Source: Closterium sp. NIES-65
Taxonomy: Eukaryota > Streptophyta > Zygnematophyceae > Desmidiales > Closteriaceae
Length of the DNA: 64,000 bases
Direction: 5' to 3'
NCBI GenBank assembly: GCA_948144175.1
Contig: CANXME010000105.1
Span: 1,570,001-1,634,000 of the forward strand
Shown here piece after piece: positions 1 through 10,818 of the stretch. The position numbers and the translations under genes were made by a program. The notes below the pieces were generated by a model. It saw nothing but the letters and a program-made list of their open reading frames with translations. It did not search any database and was not told where the DNA came from. The number at the start of each line of letters is the position of its first letter. Positions within the stretch are counted from its first letter, which is position 1.

Positions 1-1
1 A

Positions 2-286
2 CCATACCATGCAAGTGCACCCGTTTCGATTACAGGTGGCTCTGGTCCTGCTGCGTGTGGGGAGCGTGTGTGCGGTGCTGTGGGGTGTGGGACGGTGGGG
101 GGTGGTGGTGGTGTGAAGCTGAGGAGTTGCGGTGGGTGTGGCAAGGTGGCGTATTGCAGCAGAGAGTGCCAAAAGGCGCACTGGCCCTCCCACAAGCTCA
201 CATGCCCTGGCAGGACCAGCGGGAGAAGTGGTGGCAGCAGCAGTGGCAAGATGAGTGGCAAGGTGAGTGGCGTGGCGATTGGTTAA
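2..286 (+). CDS. MYND zinc-finger protein, C-terminal end (gene A, 5' end off the window)
   Basis: The reading frame is open from the window edge to the stop at 284-286. It aligns through its whole visible length with the end of gene C (shared ASAP...GPAA..GERVCGAVGCG stretch). It ends in a complete MYND finger: CGAVGC, then CGGC, YCSREC and HKLTC, giving the Cys/His spacing of the family. MYND fingers usually bind proline-rich partner peptides; no enzyme domain is visible in this piece. After the finger comes a Ser/Gly/Lys tail (SGKMSGKVSG) whose codons resemble the 12-bp repeat found after gene C. The gene runs + and faces gene B tail to tail. The start and most of the protein lie outside the window. 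Confidence 0.8.
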   Translation, partial: PYHASAPVSITGGSGPAACGERVCGAVGCGTVGGGGGVKLRSCGGCGKVAYCSRECQKAHWPSHKLTCPGRTSGRSGGSSSGKMSGKVSGVAIG

Positions 287-1980
287 GCGAGTGGCATAGG
301 GAGTGGCCAAGTGAGTGGGTGAGCAGTACAGGTGTAAGAAAAGGTCGTCTGACTGGAGGCATCATATCCCGTTGTGATCGCAAGACCTCGTTCATTGAGT
401 GGTGGCATCGCAGGCCAGGCTTGTATCAGCATGCAGCAAAGAACGAGGGTATGTGAGGTTTTCCTTTGTGAATTGCTGGGATGTTTGCTTCTGTACTTGC
501 TGCTGTGCATGCTGCTGTGTTGCTGCTGTGTGTGCTGCTGTGCCTGCTGCCAGTCATCCTCCTTGTGCGGCACTTGTAGGAATATTCTGAGGTGCCACAA
601 TAAATGATTGCATGGATCTAGTTTGCACAATGCTAGGGTTGGCATGTTTGATGCTGAGTGTGCTGCTGTGCTTGCTGCCAGTCATCCTCCTCGTGTGGCA
701 CTTGTGAGAATTCTCTAAGGTGCCCTCAAGGAGGGTGTGCTTGGAGCATTGCAGATTGTTGGCATGCTTGAGTTGCTGTGTGCTGCTGCGATTGATGCCA
801 GTCATGCACATTGTGCAGCAGGTCATACCCTTTCGTTTTGCCTGAGCTTTGTTGCATGTGTTTAATGACAACTTCTTCTTGCGCCCTATTTTTTTCCCCC
901 CATTTCTTACTGCCCCTAAACCCATGCTCGCCATTGCACCCCTCTCTCCCAACTGCTCTGCACAGGTCCAAGAACAACTGACATGTTGAGTGTTTGCCTT
1001 CCTATGCAGAACTTTTCATCGCTGCCTCGTTGTTTCAGACCTGGTCCAGTTGGTAGATGCACGCACAGGCTAGAACTCAGAGATAGTAAGTAAACGCCAT
1101 CGTCGTCCCCGGTGTGTAAGATCCAATTTTTGCCCTGATATTAGATGGTTTTCTGTAGATGATGCAAATTGTTCAGTTTTTTCTTCCTCTGATTTTCAGA
1201 GTTTTGCCAGTACCAGCATGAAAGGTTTGAGGAGCTGCGAAGAAAGAAAGGAATGAAATGAAACAACACCCGCATGTATGCGATCACAAGCCGCCACCTC
1301 ACTTTAGTGACGAGATGAGATACGACCAGCCTCAACAGCAAGTGAACTTAGGCGACCTCAGTAAGGCGAGGCGACCCAAGCAGGTGCCACAGCAGGAGTA
1401 CTAACAAGAGCAGACACATGAACCCAAGGCCTGCACACCACACTCCCGAAAGCTGCCACTGGCAGGGGAAGGGAAGAAAGACAGAAAGGCAGGCAAGACA
1501 TGGGGTGCTACCGTAATTGAGGCGCCTTGACAGGCAAAGAAGGAGAGGAAACCATTGAGATTTATTGCGAATCCATTCTGGCAATTTTTTTTCATTTTTT
1601 TTTTTTTGTGATAACAAGATAACGAGGGAAGGGAGGAGAACCCTAGCATTCCCCTAGTGCATAATCATTCCACATTTCCGCTGCCTTGATGCATAAACAG
1701 CCCACACTTATCATGCAACCTCCTGCTATCCGACCTCACCATGTCCCACTCTCACTATAAACCCTCTCAGCATTCACACGCGTGGCATGTCAGAAAGTCC
1801 TAAAAAACACTCTGAAAAAGAACCTCACCAATGAGCTCACTATACCACCCTCTAGCAGTCACTGCGTTGCCTTGCGCCTCTCTTATAGGTTTCACTACTG
1901 TTCTGGCACTGCAACGGCCTTACCACTTTTGAAGCGCCTCTAAAGCTCGTAACCTTGCACATACACACAGACCTTGCCAC
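287..1980. other. Intergenic region between genes A and B, with an imperfect 63-bp repeat
   Basis: No convincing gene. Two copies of a Cys-codon-like GCTGCTGTG...GGTGCC segment lie at 535-597 and 661-724, with a weaker third near 779-821. Downstream of gene A's stop the sequence keeps degenerate GAGTGGC/GTGAGTGG motifs to about 330. The rest shows only short open frames with no recognisable protein. Confidence 0.5.
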
Positions 1981-4900
1981 TCACCATGCTGCTGAACAGA
2001 CAGACACACAGACCTTGCCACTCACCATGCTGCTGGTTTTGGATTTGCAGGTGAGCTTATGAAAGGGCCAGTGTGCCTTTTGGCACACTCTGCTGCAATA
2101 CGCCACCTTGCCACACCCACCGCAGCTCCTCAGCTTCACTGCACCACCCTCCGCCAACTCACACCCCAGAGCACCGCACATAGCCGCTCCCAAACGAGCA
2201 GAATTACAGTCTTTTGCGCTGGTTTTCCTCTGCCGAACTGAGCCTTCAGGAGCTAATTTACCAGCAACTGTGCCGTTCAGCAGGGTCCCTGTGCTCCCAG
2301 CAGCAGGGGAAGAAACAACAGGAAAGGAAGGGCAGTAGCAGGGTTCCCCCAGCAGCATCTCTCGCAGATATGCCACCAGATTGACTCCCCCCGGCCATGC
2401 CTTCAGGTAAGCCGCCTCTTCCTCCTTCTTACCCTTCCCCTTATTGCCACCACCCCACCCCCACCAACTACCACCCCCGCTCCTGCTGCCGCTGCTGCTC
2501 CTGCCACCACTGCTCCTGCCACCACTGCTCCTGCCGCTGCCCCTGCTACTGCCCCCCCTCCTACTACCACTGCCAGACCCTCCCCCATCGTCCAGCTCCT
2601 CACAGTACCGCGTCTCAACAGCCTTCTGCCACATCTTGGCACCTCTTATCGTCTCCCCCTCACCCAGGTGCTTGCTGCCCTCACATGCCTCCCCCAACCC
2701 AGCTCCCACCAGCCTTAGGCTTGCCTTCCAAGCCACCATTGCTGCCAGGCACCATGACCGCACCTCTTCCCACACCTCCCCACACTCGCCCACCACTTCC
2801 CCTCCACCATCTCGCTCATCCCTGCCAGATCCACCCCCCCTCCGTCCTCCCCTCCTCCCTCTCTTTTCACCTTCCTTCCCTGTCGCCCTCCTCCCCTCTC
2901 TGCACCCCTCTCCACTCCCATCTCCGCTCACTTCATCCCACCCCGCCTCATCCAACTCCTCTATCTGCAGCACGGCTTTCGGCCATCTGAAAGACACAAG
3001 CAGCAGAAACAGCACCGGAAACTGCTCAGCCCGCTCTCTCACCACATGCAGGTTCAGCAGGGCAGGCACGTCCGTGGGCAAGGGTTCCATTTGCAGGTCA
3101 GCCAAAAGTTCGTTGAACTCCGGGGAGTGCGGGGGAAAGACCGATACAAAGCGGTTAAAAAGGGCGCTGGCGGGTTGATAGGCGAATGTGGCAATCAGCG
3201 TGAGGGCGGGGAGAAAGCAGGTGAAAGTGTTGAAGCACTTGCTGCAGCGAGCGCAGGCTGGTGGGGATACCAGGTGACCTGCAAACTCCACTAGAAACTC
3301 GGCGTCTGCAGTGCAGCGAACTATGGGGATCTTTTGGTTTTGAGGAGCCACGGAAGCTGCCAGAGCTTCTGCAAAGCTCGGTGCGTTGTCTCCGTACGCT
3401 GTGCCCCTGCCCACCCCGCTTCCACTACCCCTGCTAGCGTTCCTGCTAACCCCCCCGCCTCCTCGCCCGCGCATGGCCCGCCCTGTCCTTCCGGGTCTCC
3501 CTACTGTATTCCCTGCCTCCTTAGATGCCTTTCCCCCACCCTCCTCTCTCGACCCGCTCTCTTTCACTACCCCCAGTCGAAAGCATCTCGCACTCAGGTC
3601 CTTAGGAAGCTTCGCAGCAGCTTCATCGCCCCGAGGCCACTCCTCCCACTCCAACGGGAAGCTGCCTTGGTCAAGAGGCTTGGGTATGGCGCCGAGCCTG
3701 ACCAGCAGGCTCGGTAGGTCCCGAAGCGGGTGGCGCATGGGCCGGACCTTCCCCTGTGTGTTCTTTTTGAAACACTGTTTACTCGGGATGAAATCTGAGC
3801 CGTAGATTCTAACCCACTGCAAGATGCAAGTGGCTCGATATGTGAAAGCAGCAACCACAGGGTTTGTATTGACAGGTGTAGCCTCAGCTGTAGAGGATTT
3901 TATTGCTACATTCGGTGCTGCTGTAGCTGTAGCAACTGTAGCAACTGTAGTGCTCTTATCAGCTGCGGCAGCTGTAGCGGTTGCTGCCGTCATAACAGCT
4001 GAATCAGCTGTAGCAGCTGCCACTCCTCCACCTCCTCCTCCCCCTCCCCCTCCCCCCCTCGCCCCTCACCCTCGCCACCCTGTCTCTACCGCCTCTACCC
4101 CCCACCTCCCGTCACAGCCTCTTTCTGGCCTTCTCAATAGCTGCGTCCTCTATCCGTGTCTTGTTGGCGTTGTTCCCATCCACAAAAAATACCTGCCCTT
4201 CCTTGCGGCACTCTGGCTTGGAGAGCACTGAGGCCACTGCAAGGGCCAAGTCAGTGGCGCCCACGCCACTCACATACATGCCCTTGGGAATATCCCTGCC
4301 TTCGGTGTTGCTGCCACCTGCATCAGTGCTGCTGCTGTTGCTGTCCCTGCAGCTGCTGCTGCTACCACTGCAATCGCTTCTGCTGCTGCTGCTTCTCTCA
4401 CTGCAGTGGCTGCACCTAAACTCACTCCCGTTCCTGCCTCCCTTTTCTAGAATCCAAGCCATGCCATCCACATACCTCTCCCACACACGCCCCTTCAGAT
4501 GCTCCCTACACTTCTCACCCTTCCCATCCCTGCCACCCTCACCATCTCTCCCCTCCGCCCCTTCACCAGCCATCCCCCCACCACCGCTGCCTCCCCATTC
4601 CCCTCCATTCCCAGCCTCAGCCGTCCCCACTCCCCATTCCGATGCCTCCCCATCCCCAGCCTCATCCCCCCCACCCATCCACCCCATCAGCCCATCTCCC
4701 TGACTCCCCACACCCCTCCTGCCCCCGCCCCCGCCCCCACCACCCACGGCACTCAGAAAGCTATCCATGGCCGCGCCTCTGTCCAGATTCAACATGCCGC
4801 TCACCTCTTCGCGTCTCACCCCTCCCCACGCACTGCCCATCATCCCGTATAATTCCTCCTCCATGCCCCTTCCACCGCCCCCATCTTGCCCCATGCCCGT

Positions 4901-6361
4901 TCCGCAGCCCTCTTCACCCCCCATGCCCCGTCTGCTGCCCCTGCCTCCCCCCATGCGCCTTCCGCTGCCTGTTTCTCCCCCCATGCCCCTTCTGCTGCCC
5001 CCGTCTCGCCACGACCCCATTCCAGCCACAACTTCGTCCCCCATGCCGCTTCTGCCCTCCACCGCTCTCGTCATGGCTTCAGCCATCAGTCGGATCCCCG
5101 TCTCCCACGACTCTTCAGGGCTACCTAGCTGCGGAAATATCACAACCTCTCTAGCAACCCTACCGCCCCCCATCCCCCCTATGTCCGCACCATGCCCCAG
5201 TTGCCCCATACCCCGGCCTCTTGCATCCTGCCCTCCTGCTCGCCCCCTTCCTTTCTCCTCTCCATGCGCCTTCTCCAGCCCGCCTGACAGCAAATGCTGC
5301 ACAAAGAACCCAAACCCTTCCTTCAGATCAGCACTCTCCTTCACCCCCAGCACCTGCACCAGCAGGGAGGCAAATGAATCGTCCTCCTGCTGCTTGCCCG
5401 CGCCCAGCTCGGCCACAAGGGCTGGAAAAAACGCGTCGTGGGAGTCCATGTGGGCCCTCCATAGAGTCACGAAACGGGGCCACCTCGCTACAAGCGCGAG
5501 GAAGGCAGCGAAGCTGACAGCACGGCGGTAGGCAGCCCAGCAACTGCTGCAGCGCCAGCAGCAGGACCACGCAACAACAGGAGCAGCAGAATCAGTAGGA
5601 GCAGAATGAGCAGAAGAAGTTGAGGCCTCGTTAGAAGCAGTCCCGACAGCCAGAATGGCAGGCAGGCGGGATCTGATCCTCCCCAGGTCCATGAGCACGC
5701 CCACACGAGGCTCAGCCATCCACTCGAGCAGCATGGCTTCCGCACAAACAAACGGCGCCCGTTCGCATTTCCAATGGAACTGAATATAATCCGGCGCACC
5801 CCCTCTCCCACCCAACGCCTCCACAGGTACCCGTGAGGCGAACTCGCGAATTGCTCTGGATTGCCTGTTTGGCGCCGCAGCAGGGACGGAGGGAGGCAAA
5901 TGTGTGTGCAGGTGGAATCGGAAATCTTCGAGGGACATCATGTTGAGAGCTCGCTGCACTCAGTAGCTCACGGCGCGGTCGAAGCAGCACTCACATTGCT
6001 CTAGCTCCCAGCCGTCTCGCACGTCGAGATAGTGAACCATGTCCGCTCGACACAGCAGCTGAAACTTCCCCGCCGATGCTTCCTCTGTTCCCAGTTTTTC
6101 GCCGGATCCCCCTCCGTTCTTCCGCGTTGCTGGGCCTTCACCAGTTAATTCCTCCCCTTTCGTCCCTTCACCAAGTGGTTCCTCCTCTTGGTAGACCCAT
6201 GTTCTCAGCCACTTCTTGACGTCCTCTGAGAGCGGTTTATTCCACCATGCTTCCCTTAAGGCTGCCTCCTTCGCCGCTTCAGAGAGGAATGTTGGAAACG
6301 CGGAAGGCCGGCGACGCATCTTGATACTATTACACTGAACAGGGTGTCGTCGTATTCTCAA
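1981..6361 (-). CDS. MYND zinc-finger protein with Cys-rich modules (gene B)
   Basis: Three open blocks on the minus strand together parallel gene C: 6361-5960 (start MRRRPSAFPTF at 6319 or the Met at 6361), 5959-4112 and 4023-1981. The order of parts is: HYLDV...CECC; WMAEPRVGVLMDLGRI; a CCWRCSSCW cluster; a Gly/Met-rich stretch; WERYVDGMAWIL; GMYVSGVGATD; RPMRHPLRDLPSLL; PIVRCTADAEFL; a CARCSKC cluster; and a C-terminal MYND finger (about 2010-2165). The function is unknown; MYND fingers are protein-binding. The first two blocks share a frame and are split by one in-frame TGA at 5960-5962, where gene C has an Arg codon. The second and third blocks are in different frames across 4024-4111, which may be a small intron or a frame change. 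The N-terminus differs from gene C. It may be a recent pseudogene or a gene with mis-called introns. Confidence 0.65.
4860..5060 (-). repeat. ~30-bp tandem repeat inside gene B coding Gly/Met-rich protein
   Basis: On the + strand a CCCCATGCCCCTTCTGCTGCC-like unit recurs about every 30 bp, five to six times. In gene B it is read as repeats of the type RGMGGE/RRMGGG. Gene C lacks this block at the matching place, so it is a B-specific expansion. Confidence 0.7.
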
Positions 6362-7280
6362 GTGTTAAAAAACGTATGATCCGGTTTCGCAGCTGTCGCG
6401 TATCAGTCGCACCGAAGGAACTTCGTAAGAAGACACCTTGGATCCTACAAAACTATAATTTTACATAACAAATGCCGGTAAGCCAACTCCATCGATGCGG
6501 AGAAGCTTCACTGAATCATGGCAAGGAGGGAGTGCCTGACACTATGCAGTGAAAAGAGCAATGTTGGGATTTTCTTGAGTCGGAATTCTGAAAGTCAGGC
6601 CTGGAGAGGTGAAGCATCAAGAAAGTTCAAATGTGAAGCTCAAGTTTGCTCCGCAACGAGGGGCTGTGATTGGTCACTTGGGTCCGGCTCGGCTTGTTTC
6701 GTGTGGTGTGGTTTGCTTCGGGTTAGCTTCGGAAAGGTACTGGTAAGGTTGTGCTTGTTTTGGCGCGAAAAAACAGGCTTTGAGGGAAGTGGCTCGACAA
6801 CTTCAGGAGCTAGGTGGACGAACTCCAGCAGATGAAGTCGAGCTCACGATAATGGTCGAAGCTCGACGAAAAGATTTGTGGACAATGTAACTTGCAAGAA
6901 CGAAACATTTTCCTCGCAGCAACCTGCAGAGAAACGGACTAGGAGTGAAGCGTGAGATAGACTGTCCGGACGCGAGACCAGGATTCCACTCCTTCCCTGT
7001 CTGAGGACCAGGATACTACTTCACCTCAGCAGAAACCAAGCCGCTTCGGGTTTGCGCTACCGCTTTAGTCATTCTTTGTCAGGAGTGAAGCGTGAGATAG
7101 ACCGTCATAGAAGATCAGTGTGAGAGCTTTTAGTTGAAGCGAAAAAACACTCAGTGAGGTGTGGTGACGAGGAGACGCATCATCAAGTTTACTCTATTTT
7201 AGACCACCCTGGCTAGCAGCAGCTGTCATCGGCAAGGCAAGGCGCCGCATGCGATATAGTCAAATCGCGGCATTGGTCTG
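6362..7280. other. Upstream region of gene B with a dispersed inverted repeat and a short direct repeat
   Basis: Bases 6362-6620 are the 5' flank of gene B and match 19140-19470 upstream of gene C. Bases about 6645-6830 match, as reverse complement, 19530-19730. A 23-bp sequence starting AGGAGTGAAGCGTGAGATAG occurs at 6941 and 7081 with one mismatch. No supported coding region. Confidence 0.55.
6645..6830 (+). repeat. Dispersed ~190-bp repeat, copy 1
   Basis: Non-coding segment whose reverse complement recurs at 19530-19730. Shared stretches include the CTGCTGGAGTTCG motif (complemented here) and AGCCCCTCRTTGC. No terminal structure or target duplication was identified. Confidence 0.55.
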
Positions 7281-7592
7281 TCGCGAGACCTTTCTTGCGC
7301 GACCTTTCTCGCGAGACCTTTCTTCTCGCGCTTACTCTCACTCACCACGTTTACGCCGCGGCCTGAGTGCTCCCTTTCCCAAGAAAACCACCTACTAGGA
7401 GTCCGAGTTTCAGATTGCACGAAGTTGGATTCAAGTCGAATCAACTAACCACGTGGCTGCCGTTTCGTTGTGTCGCTCGCCGCACCCAGGCATCGGTCGC
7501 TCGCGCGCCACGTGCCGGAATTCGTAGCCTTTCCGAAGTTGCGGGTGCGCCACTTGGCCCGTTCAGCGCGGCGGGTGTTAGTACGACCAGCG

Positions 7593-7670
7593 ATGGCGGC
7601 GCGAGAGGTGACGGTGGTGTTCGGCGAGGAGCGGTTCAATATGGGAGTGGAGGTCGATATGGGCGTGGAG
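7593..7670 (+). CDS. Possible first exon of an unknown host gene
   Basis: An ATG at 7593 opens 26 codons (MAAREVTVVFGEERF...) that run into a good splice donor, GAG|GTGAGG at 7670/7671. The upstream 100-300 bp is CpG-rich with repeated CTCGCGAGACCTTTCT-type motifs (about 7280-7330), as expected of a promoter. No matching next exon was found, and the peptide is not recognised. It may equally be a chance open frame. Confidence 0.25.
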
Positions 7671-7863
7671 GTGAGGCGATGGGGGGGGTGTGGGAAGGAG
7701 GGACGGCGGGAGCAGGGCGGCGGGAGCAGGGCGGCTGGAGTAGGACGGCGGAATCGTGGATGGATGATGGAGAATTGTAAATGGCGGGATGGGAATGTGA
7801 GGATGAGTTTGGGCATGAAGGGGAAAGAAATGCAAACGCCCCTAGACAGACCTCACGGCGGAT

Positions 7864-7990
7864 GAGAGGGACAGAGGCGAGAGAGGGACAGAGGTGAGAG
7901 AGGGACAGAGGCGAGAGAGGGACAGAGGCGAGAGAGGGACAGAGGCGAGAGAGGGACAGAGGCGAGAGAGGGACAGAGGCCAGAGAGGCC
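7864..7990 (+). repeat. 17-bp tandem repeat, about 7 copies
   Basis: Unit AGGGACAGAGGCGAGAG repeated head to tail with one or two base changes. It is followed by two related GGCTCGTTTC(C/A)TGAGGAAT segments near 7997 and 8069. No coding role is apparent. Confidence 0.9.
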
Positions 7991-8495
7991 TGAAGCGGCT
8001 CGTTTCCTGAGGAATTGAAGGAGAGAGAGCGCTATAAAGCTTCAGTTTTGAGGCGCCTCAAAACTAGGCTCGTTTCATGAGGAATAGGAGGAGAGAGATG
8101 CTCTGGCGAAGCCGCGAAGGTTGCAAGAGCTGTACCTGTGAGGAAGGCAACTCAAGAGAGGCGGATTTTGGCCTATTCTCTAACTGTTTCCAACTGGTTT
8201 CATGCGTCCAGCCCAACTAGCTTAGCCTCGTCATGCTGTGGAGAGGAAGCTGCTTGTCTGCTACAAGTCCTGGTTGTGATTGCAGTCCTGGTTCAGGTGA
8301 TTGTAATGCTGGTTCCCCTTATGGCATTGTGTTCACTCCCCTCCATACATATACTCACCCCCACCTTGTCTTCCGATCTGCATCCTCCCTCCCTCCCTGC
8401 GGCCACCTTTTCTTTCCTTGTCGTCGTCCTCCCTGTTTCTTTTTTAAATGGGTGAGCTACCTGTCATCGTGTCCCCTCCCCACCACCACACCTTC

Positions 8496-9056
8496 TGTAA
8501 CACCCCAGGCTATTATAATGGAGTTACAAGGCTTTTATAATAAATCACAATACAAGATGAAGCTCTAGCTAGCTCCCAATAGCCTTTGAGGTGCCAATCT
8601 TCTTGAAGGAGTTGTTGAAATAGCTTGAGAGAATTGTGTAGGAAGGCTTGTGAGAGAGCCCAAAAATGACTTAGAAAAACAATCCCATTTCCAATTGTTT
8701 AGTTGGAGTGGGAGGTTGAGAATGAGCTTGCTTAGCTCAGACCCTCTCAATACACCCCTTGGGGAACTATCCCAACCAGAGTTTCCATGGTGGGATGGTT
8801 CCTAGGCTTGGAGCCTATGTGGCAATTGTGTTGGGTTGGAAAACCCAACTTAGAACCATTCAATGGTTGTGTTTAAGATAGAGTAGATTGTAACAATTGT
8901 TTGACAGTTTCTGATTGGTTGGAATTCCAACCTTTGTGATTTCACTTTGATGGGTTGGAATGTTCCAAGCCTCAATGTTGAGGTTTGGATAAACCCAACC
9001 AACCCTTCCTTCCCAACCCCTCCTTCCCAACCCCAACTACAATCTCCTGCAACTCA
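8496..9056 (+). mobile_element. Probable solo LTR (561 bp), family not assigned
   Basis: The segment begins TGTAACACCCC and ends ...CAACTCA, the TG...CA ends of an LTR. It is flanked on both sides by ACCTTC (8490-8495 and 9057-9062), a likely target duplication. It is AT-richer than its surroundings and non-coding. No second copy lies in the window, so the family is open. Orientation is taken from the TGTAACACC start. Confidence 0.5.
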
Positions 9057-9160
9057 ACCTTCATCGAGTTCAATCTCGAATGGTTGCCTTAGGAGTGAGG
9101 TAGCTCGATAGGTAGGAGTAGGGGATGCGTTACACCTTCTGCCTCATCTGGTCCCCAATT

Positions 9161-9213
9161 CCCCTTATGACCACCCCTGCACCCCTTACGACCACCCCAG
9201 CACCCCTTACGAC
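9161..9213 (+). repeat. 21-bp tandem repeat, left part
   Basis: Units of CCCCTTAYGACCACCCCTGCA. The array is split by the hAT-like element at 9214-9825 and continues at 9826-9900. Confidence 0.85.
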
Positions 9214-9825
9214 CTATGTTGGAAAATACGCGTATGGCGTACGGAACGCATACGAACTATACGGTATCGTACAAAAAACCTCGAAATACGGTGCGTCGGG
9301 CAGGTTAAAAATCTCTAGGGCAGGGGAAAAACATTTCGGTTGACGTAGAATGCTTATAGGGAAAGAACTTAAGCAATACTTGATGCGGATAACTCCCGTG
9401 GGGTTTACGCCAGTACGAAATTGTTGGCTAGAATCGTCCTAATATTGCGGTTGCTAAGATCTGCAATGCAAGTGACGCGACGCCGCTGCTAGCAATAGCA
9501 GTAAACTTGGCGTGAGCCAAATGAGATTCGCTGTTGTACTCACGCCGACGTGCGAGCAGCTCGTAAGGGAAGGTTGGGTTTGGGAGGTGGTGTGAGGTGA
9601 TGTGCGGTGGAGGGGAGGGGAGGGGGGCATTCGAGTTTCGAATCTCAAAATTAGGTTTCACAGAATTGCAGATCGCGGAATCAGCGGCAACAGATTTTTT
9701 CTCTTTTTTTTTCAGGCTGCCCGACAAAACGTATCGCGGATTACGGAACGTATCACGTTTTTCCGTATATACGTTCTCGCATAAACGTGATACGCGTAGA
9801 AGCCCCAGCGTTTTTTCCAACATAG
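9214..9825. mobile_element. Non-autonomous hAT-like DNA transposon (612 bp)
   Basis: Terminal inverted repeats: the left end is CTATGTTGGAAAATACGC and the right end, read in reverse complement, is CTATGTTGGAAAAAACGC (17 of 18 match). An 8-bp target duplication, CTTACGAC, lies at 9206-9213 and 9826-9833. The site before insertion is evident because the element splits a 21-bp tandem repeat. The 8-bp duplication fits the hAT superfamily. No transposase is encoded. Internal sequence is rich in CGTATACG-like palindromic words. Confidence 0.75.
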
Positions 9826-9900
9826 CTTACGACCACCCCTGCACCCCTTATGACCACCCCTGCACCCCTTATGACCACCAATGCACCTCTTATGACCACC
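9826..9900 (+). repeat. 21-bp tandem repeat, right part
   Basis: Continuation of the CCCCTTAYGACCACCCCTGCA array after the transposon at 9214-9825. Confidence 0.85.
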
Positions 9901-10152
9901 TCTTCTCTCTACTGCCCCGTCGTTCTTCCCTGTGCTAGCCCTCCCTCCCTCCCCTACTCCTGCCTCCTTGGCCTCCCATTGTGTCTCCGCTGTTACACCC
10001 CGACCTGCGCCTTCCAGTCTACACTCCTATGAACACTCCTTGCATATCTGCCCTCCTCTGTCTTTGTCCCCACCATGCAAGTAGGTGGACTCCCCATCAT
10101 GCCCTCGCTCCTGCAGCCCCACCTGTGCTGCTGCCCCCTTCCAGTCCACACG

Positions 10153-10448
10153 CATATGAACACGCCTATGAGCACGCCTATGAACACGCCTATGAACATG
10201 CCTATGAACATGCCTTTGAACATGCCTATGAACATGCCTATGAACATGCCTATGAACATGCCTATGAACATGCCTATGAACATGCCTATGAACATGCCTA
10301 TGAACACGCCTATGAACATGCCTATGAACATGCCTATGAACATGCCTATGAACATGCCTATGAACATGCCTATGAACATGCCTATGAACCTATGAACATG
10401 CCTATGAACACGCCTATGAACATGCCTATGAACATGCCTATGAACACT
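10153..10448 (+). repeat. 12-bp minisatellite CCTATGAACATG, about 24 copies
   Basis: Near-perfect head-to-tail units with a few C/T and phase changes. Because the unit is a multiple of three and stop-free, it stays open in several frames on both strands. No protein is inferred. Confidence 0.95.
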
Positions 10449-10693
10449 CCTTGCCTATCTGCCCTCCTCCGTCCTTGTCGCCACCATGCAGGTGCCAGGT
10501 GGGTGGTCTCCCCATCATGCCTCCACTGTTGCACCTCCGCCTGTGCCATCTGACCCTGAGGCGTACAGGGATTGTGGGTGGTCTCCCCATCATACCTCCG
10601 CTGTTGCACCGTGCAGGTTGAATCAGCTGAAGAACACTCAAAACATGGTCCCGCAAATAAGGCTCTAATGTTTTAGATTGTCGCAATTTACAA

Positions 10694-10798
10694 GCCTCGA
10701 TGGCGCAGTCGGTAGCGCGTAGGTCTCATAGCATTCCGACTCCCGGTTTCCTGGTCGGAGCCATCCTAAGGTCGTGAGTTCGATCCTCATTCGGGGCA
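10694..10798 (+). tRNA. tRNA-Met (CAU), elongator type, with a 32-nt intron
   Basis: The cloverleaf folds by eye. The acceptor stem is GCCTCGA/TCGGGGC with one G-T pair and discriminator A at 10798. The D stem is GCGC/GCGC with GG in the loop. The anticodon loop is CTCATA with CAT at 10727-10729. The T arm is GTGAG-TTCGATC-CTCAT. The intron, 10731-10762, sits after position 37, the normal place for eukaryotic nuclear tRNA introns. Plant elongator tRNA-Met genes are known to carry introns here. The T31/T39 mismatch in the anticodon stem is usual for this tRNA. Confidence 0.93.
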
Positions 10799-10802
10799 AA
10801 CA

Positions 10803-10806
10803 TTTT
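10803..10806 (+). terminator. Pol III terminator of the tRNA-Met gene
   Basis: TTTT begins 5 bases after the discriminator base, the standard RNA polymerase III stop signal on the non-template strand. Confidence 0.7.
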
Positions 10807-10818
10807 GCTCGATGGTAA

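Noticed and set aside
2397-5531. Proline-rich + strand open frames
   Set aside because: They are complements of the Gly/Ser-rich coding region of gene B, which has homology support on the minus strand.
9981-10553. YEHA / MNMP / GMFI repeat proteins on both strands
   Set aside because: All are frames of one 12-bp minisatellite with no unique, protein-like flank.
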